A DNA stretch of 58,644 bases from an uncultured Clostridia bacterium (GTDB lineage: Bacteria; Bacillota; Clostridia; Oscillospirales; Acutalibacteraceae). The stretch covers positions 1 to 58,644 of the forward strand of contig CAJFTS010000031.1 in NCBI GenBank assembly GCA_904420015.1. The letters are read 5' to 3'. Below the pieces are notes generated by a model. That model saw only the letters and a list, made by a program, of their open reading frames with translations. It had not been told where the DNA came from and did not search any database. The first letter of the stretch is position 1; each line of letters begins with the position of its first letter. Positions 35,081 through 42,937 of the stretch are shown here, piece after piece. The position numbers and the translations under genes are program-made.

Positions 35081-35345
35081 CCATTCTCGTTGAATTTTTT
35101 ACAGTGCATATTTTAAATATCCGGTAAACTCTTTTAAATTAAACCTTTGATTCCATCCGTGCTTTTCTCATAAAAAAGCACTCATTTTAAAACGACAATA
35201 GAATCAACAGACAACGAATTACAAAACATACCCACTCATTTATTATATCTGAATTCGTATTTGTTTTCAATGATTATTCCAAAAAATCTCATACTCTATT
35301 GCCGTTTAGTTTTATAAGATTACAATTCAATTTATATTGAAAATA
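35081..35345. other. AT-rich leader and gap upstream of the GT2 gene
   Basis: Contains the GT2 promoter (35242-35270) and an 8-bp hairpin GTGCTTTT (35159-35166) with AAAAGCAC (35174-35181) within the roughly 155-base untranslated leader. No gene seen. Confidence 0.5.
35242..35270 (-). promoter_or_regulatory. Promoter of the GT2 gene
   Basis: On the minus strand TTGAAA (35265-35270), 17 bases, perfect TATAAT (35242-35247). Confidence 0.65.
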
Positions 35346-35348
35346 CAT

Positions 35349-35396
35349 AAAAAAGGCGTGGAATTCAGTGATTTAGCTGAACACCACGCCTTTTTA
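35349..35396 (-). terminator. Terminator of the rhamnose genes
   Basis: Outer stem AAAAGGCGTGG (35351-35361) with CCACGCCTTTT, plus inner TTCAG/CTGAA pairing. On the minus strand it follows rhaB and ends in a T-run. Confidence 0.88.
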
Positions 35397-35435
35397 TATC
35401 AAGTTTGTGTCATAATACGGCCAAATACGAATATA

Positions 35436-36908
35436 TTACCCCTTGATAACCTGGGCAAAGCGGGCGGCCGCCTCGTTCCAGGCGTCCACGTCCTTAGGCT
35501 CATACTTTTTCTGCTCGAAGGAGGAGGCGATGATCTTACGGGCCTCCTTGAGATCGGCAATCTCACCCATCGCCATCAGCTGCACCGAAATGTTGCCGAT
35601 GGCAGTGGCCTCAATGGGGCCGGTAATAACCTCAACGCCACAGGCATTGGAGGCAAACTGGGACAGCAGGCCGTCCTTGGTGCCGCCGCCCACAATGTGC
35701 AGGCAGGGATAGGGATGGCCGGTCATATCCTCAAGAGCCTTGAAGGTCATGCGGTACTTGAGGGCAAGGCTCTCATAGATGCAGCGCATGACTTCGCCGC
35801 GGCTTTCGGGCACGTACTGCCCGGTCATACGGCAATACTCCCGGATCTTGTTGGGCATATCGCCGGGGGTATTGAAGGCCTCGTAATCCGGGTCCACAAA
35901 GCACTGGAACGGCTTGCAGGCCAGGGCCTCCCGCTCCAGATCCGCAAAGCTGACCTCAAAACCCTCCCGCTGCCACTGCCGGCGGGATTCCTGGATCAGC
36001 CACAGGCCCATGATATTCTTGAGCAGGCGGACATTGCGGCCATAGCCGCCTTCGTTGGTAAAGTTGTTTTGCAGGCTCTTTTCATTGATGACCGGCTTTT
36101 CGCATTCGGTGCCCATCAGCGACCAAGTGCCGCTGGAGATGTACACAAAATCGTCCACCTGTGCAGGCACCGAGACCACCGCCGAACCGGTGTCGTGTCC
36201 GGCCACATAGTAGACCGGTACGCTGGGAATCCCCAGCTCCTTGCACAGATCCTCCTTCAGGTTGCCCGCGCAGGTACCCGCATCCACAATGTCGCAGAAA
36301 ATATCCTTCGGAATGCCCAGACGGTCAAAGAGGGAGTAAGCCCAGTCGCCGGTGTTGGGGTTCATCAGCTGGGTGGTGGAAGCCATGGTGTACTCCGAAT
36401 GCTCCGCCCCGGTCAGGAAGTAAACCATCATATCCGGAACCAGCAGCAGCTTGTGGGTGCGCTTTAAAAGCTCCGGCCGGTTCTTTGCCAGGGAGAACAG
36501 CTGATTGATGGTGTTGAGCGCGATAAACTGAATGCCGGTATTCTCATAGATTTCTTCCTTGGGGATTACCTTGAACAGCTCTTCCATGATCCCTTCGGTG
36601 CGGGCGTCACGGTAATGCACCGGGTTTTCCAGCAGGCGGCCTTCCTCATCAAACAGGCCGAAGTCCACCCCCCAGGTATCGATACCGACGCAGTCGAACC
36701 CGCCGGCCAGTTTCGCCTTGATTAAGCCCTGCTTGATCTCATGATACAGGCGCAGGATATCCCAATACAAGGTGCCGTTAAGGTTGACCGGGTCGTTGGA
36801 AAAACGATGGATTTCCTGCAAGGAGATGGTTTTTCCGTCAAAGGTGCCCAAGATGGCGCGGCCGCTGGACGCGCCGAAGTCAAAGGCAAGCACGCGTTTG
36901 TTCGCCAT
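35436..36908 (-). CDS. rhaB: Rhamnulokinase
   Basis: 490-residue FGGY-type sugar kinase phosphorylating L-rhamnulose at C1. The phosphate-1 motif is AFDFGASSGRAILG. The region SCVGIDTWGVDFGLFDE-like (IDTWGVDFG) is a hallmark of rhamnulokinases. The adenosine region contains LHIVGGGTKDGLLSQFAS. VYYVAGHDTGSAVVSVP carries the catalytic Asp. The gene lies 87 bases after rhaA in the same direction. The aldolase gene rhaD and a rhamnose transporter are not adjacent. Confidence 0.95.
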   Translation of the reverse strand: MANKRVLAFDFGASSGRAILGTFDGKTISLQEIHRFSNDPVNLNGTLYWDILRLYHEIKQGLIKAKLAGGFDCVGIDTWGVDFGLFDEEGRLLENPVHYRDARTEGIMEELFKVIPKEEIYENTGIQFIALNTINQLFSLAKNRPELLKRTHKLLLVPDMMVYFLTGAEHSEYTMASTTQLMNPNTGDWAYSLFDRLGIPKDIFCDIVDAGTCAGNLKEDLCKELGIPSVPVYYVAGHDTGSAVVSVPAQVDDFVYISSGTWSLMGTECEKPVINEKSLQNNFTNEGGYGRNVRLLKNIMGLWLIQESRRQWQREGFEVSFADLEREALACKPFQCFVDPDYEAFNTPGDMPNKIREYCRMTGQYVPESRGEVMRCIYESLALKYRMTFKALEDMTGHPYPCLHIVGGGTKDGLLSQFASNACGVEVITGPIEATAIGNISVQLMAMGEIADLKEARKIIASSFEQKKYEPKDVDAWNEAAARFAQVIKG

Positions 36909-36938
36909 GTTTTGTTCTTCCTCCCTTATGTAGTCGTG

Positions 36939-36972
36939 CGGCGGGGTACGGCCTGTCGCCGCGCCCCGCCGG
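36939..36972 (-). repeat. GC hairpin between rhaA and rhaB
   Basis: GGCGGGG and CCCCGCC arms about 17 bases apart. No T-run; likely an intercistronic stability element. Confidence 0.4.
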
Positions 36973-36995
36973 AAAAAGAGCCGATGTTCGATTGC

Positions 36996-38249
36996 TTATC
37001 TCTTGGAAAGAACGTCCTTTTCATAGGCGCGGACATCGTCGGTCCAGGCCATACCCACCGGCATGCCCTTCTTCATGCAGTAATAATCCCACACTGCGCC
37101 GATCGGCATGGTGAGCGCCTCCTGCGAGAGGGCCAGACGGCGGGAACGGTCGCCTTCCTGCTCATACTTCTTAAGGGTCGCAACCGGCTCAAGCAGCGCG
37201 CCGAGCAGCGCCTTGCGGGCGTTGCGGGCACCGATGACCCAAGCCATGATGCGGTTGATGGAAGCGTCGAAGTAGTCGGTGGCAATGTAGACGCGGTTGA
37301 GCGCATCGTTGCGCACCACCTCGCGCATGATCTGACGGGTCTCGTCGTCGAAGAGAACCACATGGTCGGAGTCCCAGCGCACTGGGCGGGAGACATGCAG
37401 GAGCACCTCGTCGACAAAGCACAGCAGGGAAGAAATCTTCGCGGAGATGACCTCGGTGGGATGGAAGTGGCCGGCATCGAGGGTCAGGAGGATCTCCGGA
37501 TTGCGCACGGCGTAAGCCAGGTAGAACTCATGAGAGCCGGGCACATACGCTTCCGAGCCGATACCGAAGAGCTTGGACTCCACCGCGTCCTTGTTGAGGT
37601 TGGCCGGGCTCTTCTGGGCAAAGATCTTGTCGCAGCTGTCGAGCAGGCGCATTCTCGGGCCCAGGGTGTCGATCGGCACTTCCTTCTCGCCGTCCGGAAT
37701 CCAGTGGTTGGTCACGCAGACCTTGCCGGTGCGCTCGCCGAAGTATTCGCTGATCTTGCGGACACGAAGGCCATGCTCAATCCAGAACGCACGGATGGCC
37801 TCGTCGGGATTGGTCAGGGTGCCGTTTTCCGCCAGCGGATGGGAGAAATAGGTGGAGTTGAAGTCCAGGCCGATGCCGCGGTCCACCGCCCAATCCGCCC
37901 AAGAGGCAAAATGGCACGGCTCAATCTCGTTGCGGTCCACCTTCTTGCCGCCGTTATCCAGGTAGTTGGCATGGATGTTGACCTTGGAAACGCCCGGGAT
38001 CAGGTCGAGGGCCTTGGACAGGTCGGCACGCAGCTCCTCAAGGGTGCGGGCACGGCCGGGGTAGTTACCGGTGGTCTGGATGCCGCCGGTCAGAGAATCG
38101 CTTCCCTCGAAGCCGAGAACATCGTCGCCCTGCCAGCAATGCAGAGAGATCGGAGTTTGGTCGGCCAATTCCATGGCCTTGTCGGTGTCCACGCCCATCG
38201 CCGCATATGCTTCACGGGCCAGCTCATAGGCTTTTTCAATATTAGACAT
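36996..38249 (-). CDS. rhaA: L-rhamnose isomerase
   Basis: 417-residue metal-dependent isomerase converting L-rhamnose to L-rhamnulose. The start IEKAYELAREAYAAMGVDTD and the block SLHCWQGDDVLGFE match the family. Metal-ligand segments are visible around IHANYLD, VTNHWIPDGEKE, LLTLDAGHFHPTE and SRPVRWDSDHVV. Normal length (about 419 in E. coli). The ATG at 38249 has GTGGGGAA upstream; upstream in-frame codons belong to the promoter region. First gene of a two-gene rhaAB unit. Confidence 0.96.
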   Translation of the reverse strand: MSNIEKAYELAREAYAAMGVDTDKAMELADQTPISLHCWQGDDVLGFEGSDSLTGGIQTTGNYPGRARTLEELRADLSKALDLIPGVSKVNIHANYLDNGGKKVDRNEIEPCHFASWADWAVDRGIGLDFNSTYFSHPLAENGTLTNPDEAIRAFWIEHGLRVRKISEYFGERTGKVCVTNHWIPDGEKEVPIDTLGPRMRLLDSCDKIFAQKSPANLNKDAVESKLFGIGSEAYVPGSHEFYLAYAVRNPEILLTLDAGHFHPTEVISAKISSLLCFVDEVLLHVSRPVRWDSDHVVLFDDETRQIMREVVRNDALNRVYIATDYFDASINRIMAWVIGARNARKALLGALLEPVATLKKYEQEGDRSRRLALSQEALTMPIGAVWDYYCMKKGMPVGMAWTDDVRAYEKDVLSKR

Positions 38250-38287
38250 CGTATTCCCCACTTTCTTATAATTTGGAATTTCATAGC

Positions 38288-38336
38288 ATATCCATATGAA
38301 TATCCCTATTATAATACATACCAAAACAGTTGTAAA
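38288..38336 (-). promoter_or_regulatory. rhaAB promoter with palindrome in the leader
   Basis: TTTACA (38331-38336), 17 bases, perfect TATAAT (38308-38313) on the minus strand. Just downstream, ATATTCATATGGATAT (38288-38303) is a near-perfect palindrome over the likely start site, a candidate operator for a sugar-responsive repressor. Confidence 0.55.
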
Positions 38337-38439
38337 TAAGGAAATCAGTCATTGTACCCCTTTGGGCAGGATTTATGGGAGAACCCTCAAAATTCATAGC
38401 TGGATTTGTCATAGTTGTGCGCAGGCAACAACCGGCAGA

Positions 38440-38468
38440 TTTACAAAAAAGCCAGATTGTGCTATACT
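38440..38468 (+). promoter_or_regulatory. Promoter of the small protein at 38513
   Basis: TTTACA (38440-38445), 17 bases, TATACT (38463-38468). Confidence 0.5.
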
Positions 38469-38512
38469 AATGCAAGAAGCCGCGCTTTGGCGGAAAGAGA
38501 GGGGAAAGCAAG

Positions 38513-38875
38513 ATGTCTCGTTATATCAACCGCATTGCCACCACCTGTTCTAAGGAAGAAATCGACTCCATCCTGATACCGATCCTGCAGCGGGAGGGCT
38601 TCACCTATGTGCAGTATAACGGCGAAAACGTCTGGAAAAAAGGCGTGGGCCTGATGGCGGCTCCCCAGTTTTTCAAGTACGAGTATCTGGGCGATTCGGT
38701 GGGCGTACAGGCTTGGCTGAAATTCGCGATTCTGCCCGGCGTTTATGCGGGAGAAATGGGGCTGAAGGGCTTTTTCGGAATTGCCATCAAAAAGATGCTT
38801 CAGGCGCGGGTCAATGAAATGGAATACGCCATTGCCAGCACCAATCCCCAGCCGCAGGCAAATGTAACCATATAG
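38513..38875 (+). CDS. Conserved-looking hypothetical protein, 120 residues
   Basis: I do not recognise a family. The protein begins with a helix-forming stretch (TTCSKEEIDSILIPILQREG), continues with aromatic strand-like segments (YVQYNGENVWKKG, FFKYEYLGDSVGVQAWLKF) and ends with a glycine-rich, weakly hydrophobic segment LKGFFGIAIKKML that could touch a membrane. No signal peptide. The composition suggests a small alpha/beta domain such as a carrier or regulator. A GGGGAA ribosome site and a good promoter make it a convincing gene. No operon partner. Confidence 0.75.
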   Translation: MSRYINRIATTCSKEEIDSILIPILQREGFTYVQYNGENVWKKGVGLMAAPQFFKYEYLGDSVGVQAWLKFAILPGVYAGEMGLKGFFGIAIKKMLQARVNEMEYAIASTNPQPQANVTI

Positions 38876-39021
38876 TTTGGTCCACAAAGCCGCTGACAAC
38901 CTGCCGTTGGGAGAAGCGAGACACAGGCTGGACTTTTTATGCCGTGCCTGCTGGAATAGGACGCCGCTGCGGCGATCCATGGTAAATTCAAACCATTCAC
39001 ACAAAAAAGGAGACATGCAAG

Positions 39022-39057
39022 TTGAAGGGTATATTTGATTCGGTGAGTGTGCGCTGA
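39022..39057 (+). CDS. Possible leader peptide upstream of the RNHCP gene
   Basis: An 11-codon frame (MKGIFDSVSVR) starts at TTG 39022, with AAGGAG 9 bases upstream, and ends at 39057. Two bases later begins the stem-loop 39060-39097. The arrangement resembles attenuation leaders, but no codon bias points to a specific amino acid. A second mini-frame (ATG 39014, seven codons) shares the same site. Confidence 0.25.
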   Translation: MKGIFDSVSVR

Positions 39058-39059
39058 CC

Positions 39060-39097
39060 GGGAGGTTTGCGTAACGTTCACATTGCCCAAGCCTCCC
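39060..39097 (+). promoter_or_regulatory. Stem-loop in the leader of the RNHCP gene
   Basis: GGGAGGTTTG (39060-39069) pairs with CAAGCCTCCC (39088-39097), one G-T wobble, with an 18-base loop. AAAAAG follows, not a T-run. It lies 23 bases before the AGGAGG of the RNHCP gene. The gap 38876-39134 also holds an ATGGT/ACCAT dyad (38979-38997). Confidence 0.45.
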
Positions 39098-39134
39098 AAA
39101 AAGTTGATCATTGCTTTTTAGGAGGAATAACCCC

Positions 39135-39560
39135 ATGAACCGGGAAAACAAACGAAAAACCTTTGAAAAGGGATATTATAAGACCCATCCCTGCAACGAC
39201 AGCTTTACCTGTAAAGTCTGCGGCCGCCTGGTCGTAGCCGCCGGTGCGGGAAGCAGCCATCGCAACCATTGTCCCAACTGCCTTTCCAGCCTCCACGTGG
39301 ACGAGGAACCGGGCGACCGGGCGGCGGATTGCGGCGGTATTATGGAACCCATCGGCGTCTGGGTCCGCAAGCGCGGCGAATGGGCCGTGATCCATCGGTG
39401 CAAGCGCTGCGGTAAGCTGTCCTCCAACCGGGTGGCGGCCGACGACAATCCCATGAAGCTGATGTCCATCGCCATGCAGCCTTTGTGCGCCCCTCCCTTC
39501 CCCTTAGAGCGGGTGGAGGAAATGACAAGGCTGATGGGCGGCGACGGTTCCTTGAAGTGA
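39135..39560 (+). CDS. RNHCP domain zinc-finger protein
   Basis: 141-residue small cytoplasmic protein of the RNHCP family, named after its central motif, seen here as RNHCPNCLSSLHVD. Four Cys pairs are visible: CKVC, CPNC, a single Cys in AADCGGIMEPIG, and CKRCGKLSSNRVAADDN. They suggest two zinc ribbons. The family function is unknown; a nucleic-acid role is often guessed. AGGAGG precedes the ATG at 39135. The leader is structured and may carry a small reading frame. Followed by two hairpins shared with the convergent rpiB. Confidence 0.88.
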   Translation: MNRENKRKTFEKGYYKTHPCNDSFTCKVCGRLVVAAGAGSSHRNHCPNCLSSLHVDEEPGDRAADCGGIMEPIGVWVRKRGEWAVIHRCKRCGKLSSNRVAADDNPMKLMSIAMQPLCAPPFPLERVEEMTRLMGGDGSLK

Positions 39561-39588
39561 TAAGGACAAATCCATGCTGCAAATATGC

Positions 39589-39620
39589 AGAGCCGGCGGA
39601 TCAGACGGTCCGCCGGTTCT
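39589..39620 (+). terminator. Terminator hairpin of the RNHCP gene
   Basis: AGAGCCGGCGGA (39589-39600) pairs with TCCGCCGGTTCT (39609-39620), one wobble. The tail GCTATTTACC is weakly T-rich. Confidence 0.6.
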
Positions 39621-39631
39621 GCTATTTACCA

Positions 39632-39672
39632 TGAAGGCCCGGCGGAAAAGTTCCTTCCGCCGGGCCTTTTGC
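39632..39672 (-). terminator. Terminator of rpiB (probably bidirectional)
   Basis: AAGGCCCGGCGGA (39634-39646) pairs with TCCGCCGGGCCTT (39656-39668), followed by TT on the plus strand. It lies just after the rpiB stop on the minus strand. Confidence 0.8.
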
Positions 39673-39684
39673 CTGGTATTTCTC

Positions 39685-40128
39685 TTATATTTCGCCCTTT
39701 TCAATCTGCTCAAATACGGCGATGCGGTCGGCATGGCGGCCCCCTTCAAAGCCGGTGTTCAAAAATACGTCCACCAGCTCCAGCGCCAGGCCGGCGCCCA
39801 CCACCCGCGCGCCCATGCAGAGGATATTCGCGTCGTTGTGCAGGCGGGTATACTTGGCGCTGAAATAATCCGAACAGCAGGCGGCGCGAACGCCGGGAAC
39901 CTTGTTGGCGGCAATGGAAATGCCGATGCCGGTGCCGCAGCAGAGGATCCCTTTTTCGCATTCGCCGGCCGCTACCGCTTTGCCCACCTTTGCGCCGAAA
40001 AGGGCGTAATTGACCGAATCACAGCTGTAGGTGCCGTAGTCCCGATACGCGATCCCCTTGCTATCCAAATACGCGCGGATTTCTTCCTTCAGCGGAAAGC
40101 CCGCATGGTCCGATCCCAATGCAATCAT
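39685..40128 (-). CDS. rpiB: Ribose-5-phosphate isomerase B
   Basis: 147-residue RpiB/LacAB family isomerase interconverting ribose-5-phosphate and ribulose-5-phosphate. LGSDHAGFPLKEEI at the start and GILCCGTGIGISIAANKVPG with the catalytic Cys are diagnostic; HNDANILCMGARVVG follows. The ATG at 40128 has GGAGG 7-8 bases upstream; a GTG at 40143 overlaps that site. Some family members isomerise allose-6-phosphate instead, which sequence alone does not settle. Confidence 0.93.
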   Translation of the reverse strand: MIALGSDHAGFPLKEEIRAYLDSKGIAYRDYGTYSCDSVNYALFGAKVGKAVAAGECEKGILCCGTGIGISIAANKVPGVRAACCSDYFSAKYTRLHNDANILCMGARVVGAGLALELVDVFLNTGFEGGRHADRIAVFEQIEKGEI

Positions 40129-40211
40129 TCTTTTGTCCTCCACATTCTTCTTTTATTCAGCCCGCCGCAGCCGCTTTTTTGCATCCGGACGTGCGGCGTC
40201 TTGTGCAAAAA

Positions 40212-40919
40212 TCATCCGTTGGCCGCCTGTCTGCGTCTCAGCTCCCGCTGTGCCTGAGGCAGGCGCAGGTAAAAGGGAAGCAGCGCGGCCGCATCCAGCC
40301 CTTTCCCCTGGGAAAACACCTGTTCAGCCGCCCGCGCAACGCCATAGGCCCGCTGATAACGAAGGTGAGGCGGGGCCAGGTGAAAGGAAATTTGATTTTC
40401 CAGAAACGTCTTTTCACACACGAATGAGCCGTCGCCGGTCAAAAAAACCGGCTTGCCCATCCCCTTTAATTCTCCGACCAGCTCTTCCAAGGACAGAGCC
40501 CGGTCCTCACTCAGGCGGACCACCTGTCCATCCTTCATCTCAAACATGGCGTTGTAGACCTGCTGGCATCGGGCGTCCATCGCCGCACAAACCATCCCGT
40601 CCATTCCCTCAAACAGATAGGCCATGGCCTCCAAGGTGGATACCCCCACACAGGGCTTTTCCAGCGCGGCAGCCATTCCTTTGACTGCGGCAACGCCGAT
40701 CCGGATGCCGGTAAAGGAGCCCGGACCGTTGGATACGGCAAAGCCGTCCACCTCTCTGGGCCGGTATCCCGCCTGCAACAACAGGTTTTCCACCAACGGC
40801 ATTAAGGTCTGGCTATGGGTCAAACCCACATTGATATATTGTTCCCCGATCAGCTTTCCATCCTCCAGCAAGGCGCAGGAAGCGGAAACCGCTGAGGAAT
40901 CGATCGCTAAGACACGCAT
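40212..40919 (-). CDS. tsaB: tRNA threonylcarbamoyladenosine biosynthesis protein TsaB
   Basis: 235-residue ASKHA-fold protein without catalysis of its own. With TsaD and TsaE it transfers threonylcarbamoyl to adenine-37 of ANN-reading tRNAs. The start VLAIDSSAVSASCALLEDG and the block SNGPGSFTGIRIGVAAVKGMA are typical. It follows tsaE with a 13-base overlap, so both are translated together. TsaD is not in the window. Confidence 0.94.
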   Translation of the reverse strand: MRVLAIDSSAVSASCALLEDGKLIGEQYINVGLTHSQTLMPLVENLLLQAGYRPREVDGFAVSNGPGSFTGIRIGVAAVKGMAAALEKPCVGVSTLEAMAYLFEGMDGMVCAAMDARCQQVYNAMFEMKDGQVVRLSEDRALSLEELVGELKGMGKPVFLTGDGSFVCEKTFLENQISFHLAPPHLRYQRAYGVARAAEQVFSQGKGLDAAALLPFYLRLPQAQRELRRRQAANG

Positions 40920-41350
40920 GAAGATTCTCCTCTTTCCACCGTGATAATACGTTGCGATTCGGTTTCGCCCAATTCGATGGTAACACGGATGAAGCCGACC
41001 GGAAGGGCGCCCTCGATGTTTTCACTCCACTCGATGGCCAGCACGCCTTTTTTGGTCAGGTAATCAAAGTAGCCGGTGGTTTCCAGGTCGTCCCAGCCTT
41101 CCACCCGGTACATGTCGAAATGATACAGATCCAGCCGGCCCGGATGCTCGTGTACCAAAGCGAAGGTGGGGCTGGAAACCTCTCCTGTTACCTCTAGGCC
41201 TTGGGCGAGGCCACGGACAAAGGCGGTCTTTCCCATTCCGAGCCCGCCGCACAGTGCAACCACGTCCCCGGCCGACAGCGTTTGCGCCAATTGCCGGGCA
41301 AACCGTTCGGTATCGGCAGGAGAATGGGAAACATAACGATCGATTTGCAT
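40907..41350 (-). CDS. tsaE: tRNA threonylcarbamoyladenosine biosynthesis ATPase TsaE
   Basis: 147-residue P-loop ATPase that activates the TsaBD complex. Walker A is CGGLGMGKTAFVRGLA. SSPTFALVHEHPG and LYHFDMYRVEGWDDLETTGYFDYL are the characteristic blocks, and VLAIEWSENIEG is near the end. The ATG at 41350 has GGAGGG upstream. It overlaps tsaB by 13 bases. The promoter is at 41474-41502. Confidence 0.94.
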   Translation of the reverse strand: MQIDRYVSHSPADTERFARQLAQTLSAGDVVALCGGLGMGKTAFVRGLAQGLEVTGEVSSPTFALVHEHPGRLDLYHFDMYRVEGWDDLETTGYFDYLTKKGVLAIEWSENIEGALPVGFIRVTIELGETESQRIITVERGESSCVS

Positions 41351-41473
41351 AAAGGTCCCTCCGGTAAACAAATCCCAAGCCGGCGGCACCTTCGTTGTAA
41401 AAAAGGTCGTCAGCCCAAAAAGCCAAATTGCGCCGCCAAACCGAAGAACGGCCGGCGGAGATGATTCATTAAA

Positions 41474-41502
41474 ATTATACCATACTTTTGTTTTTGGTAC
41501 AA
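41474..41502 (-). promoter_or_regulatory. Promoter of tsaE-tsaB
   Basis: TTGTAC (41497-41502), 17 bases, perfect TATAAT (41474-41479) on the minus strand. Confidence 0.6.
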
Positions 41503-41704
41503 TGCACAAAACTTGTCCGGCGATGGATAGAAACGTTCCTACTCTCAAAAGCGGCTTCTTTTCGGCCCGTTTGGCTGCGAAAACTGTCACCTCCTTCCTT
41601 TGCGCACATAGTATGAAACTGTATCAATGCTTTGGAAATTGCCGGTCCTATGATTCATGGTTCCAATTTCCTTGGGCTCATCAAATGGAAATGGAGGAGA
41701 TTTT

Positions 41705-42793
41705 ATGGCAGACGATATGCTTCGCACCCGTTTTTTTCTAGGCTCCAATTCGCCGATAGGCTTTGTTTCCAAATTCGATCGTGTTTACGATCCCCACGAC
41801 GGGTGGCAGGCATACTTACTCAAAGGGGGACCCGGTACGGGAAAATCCACCTTTATGAAGAGCATCGCCCAAGCGGCGGAGGCAGCCGGATACGATGTGG
41901 AGCTGATATACTGCTCATCCGACCCCAATTCACTTGACGGCGTGGTAATTCCAAAACGCAAATGCTGCATCCTGGACGCCACCTCGCCTCATGTGATCGA
42001 GCCCTCCTTCCCGGGCGCCTGCGAAACCATTGTCAACATCGGCGCTTACTGGGATAAAGACATCCTACAGGAAAACCGCGAGGAGATTATGAAAACATCC
42101 GCCGCCTGTTCCGCCCTGCACGCCCGGGCTACCCGGTATCTTGCGGCGGCGGGAAGCCTGCTGTCCGACAGCTACCGCTTTGCCCTTGACTGCACCGATA
42201 CGGCAAAGGTGGCCCGGTATGCCTCCCGCCTTTCCCGCCGGGAATTCGGCCAGACCAAGGAAACGCTGGGACAGGAAGAAGTCCGGCTGCTGTCGGCAAT
42301 TACGCCCCACGGGGTACTCTTCTTTGAAGAGACGGTAGAGAAGCTGTGTTCCCGTGTCTTTATCATTGAGGACGAATATGGGGCTTCCTCCCGGCTGCTC
42401 CTGGCCCATCTGCGCACCCACGCTCTCACCTGCGGCCATGACGTCATCTCCTGCTACTGCCCCATGTCACCCCTCGACAAGCTCGACCACCTTCTTATCC
42501 CGGACCTCGGCATTGGGTTTGTCACCTCCAACAGCTGGTATTCGGTAAAGCTTTCCCCCTTCCGCCGCATCCACATGCAGCGCTTTACCTCCAACGAGCT
42601 GCTCCGTCAACGCCGGCAGCGTCTCTCCTTCAACCGCCGGGCCACCCGCGACCTCATTGCCGAGGCCTCCGCCCGGATGCTGGAAGCAAAGGCGGTTCAC
42701 GACGAACTAGAGGATTTCTACATCTCCGCTATGGATTTCGACGCCGCCGAACCGCTGCGTCAAAGCGTCATTCAGCAGATGGTGCTCGATTAA
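41705..42793 (+). CDS. P-loop ATPase of the PRK06851 type, function unknown
   Basis: 362-residue cytoplasmic nucleotide-binding protein. Walker A is LLKGGPGTGKSTFMKSIA near residue 40. VELIYCSSDPNSLDGVVIP and CCILDATSPHVIEPSFPGA follow and are conserved in this group. A second, degenerate nucleotide domain occupies the C-terminal half (EETVEKLCSRVFIIEDEYGAS and CYCPMSPLDKLDHLLIPDLG). The family is widespread in clostridia and spore formers, but no function is established to my knowledge. GGAGGAG precedes the ATG at 41705. It stands alone between the tsaE promoter region and a two-way terminator. Confidence 0.8.
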   Translation: MADDMLRTRFFLGSNSPIGFVSKFDRVYDPHDGWQAYLLKGGPGTGKSTFMKSIAQAAEAAGYDVELIYCSSDPNSLDGVVIPKRKCCILDATSPHVIEPSFPGACETIVNIGAYWDKDILQENREEIMKTSAACSALHARATRYLAAAGSLLSDSYRFALDCTDTAKVARYASRLSRREFGQTKETLGQEEVRLLSAITPHGVLFFEETVEKLCSRVFIIEDEYGASSRLLLAHLRTHALTCGHDVISCYCPMSPLDKLDHLLIPDLGIGFVTSNSWYSVKLSPFRRIHMQRFTSNELLRQRRQRLSFNRRATRDLIAEASARMLEAKAVHDELEDFYISAMDFDAAEPLRQSVIQQMVLD

Positions 42794-42883
42794 AGGGAAG
42801 CCGGGGTCTGGGCGGATTCTTCCCCCAGGCCCTTTCTGCGATTCCGCTCTATCCCCGCTCCAGCCCATTCCCTCTTCATACAA

Positions 42884-42925
42884 AAAGGCCGTGGGAACCA
42901 AATCGATTCCCACGGCCTTTCCTTT
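42884..42925. terminator. Bidirectional terminator between the ATPase and CD1247-type genes
   Basis: AAAGGCCGTGGGAA (42884-42897) pairs with TTCCCACGGCCTTT (42907-42920); T-rich flanks on both strands. Confidence 0.88.
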
Positions 42926-42937
42926 TCCGAAACCGGA

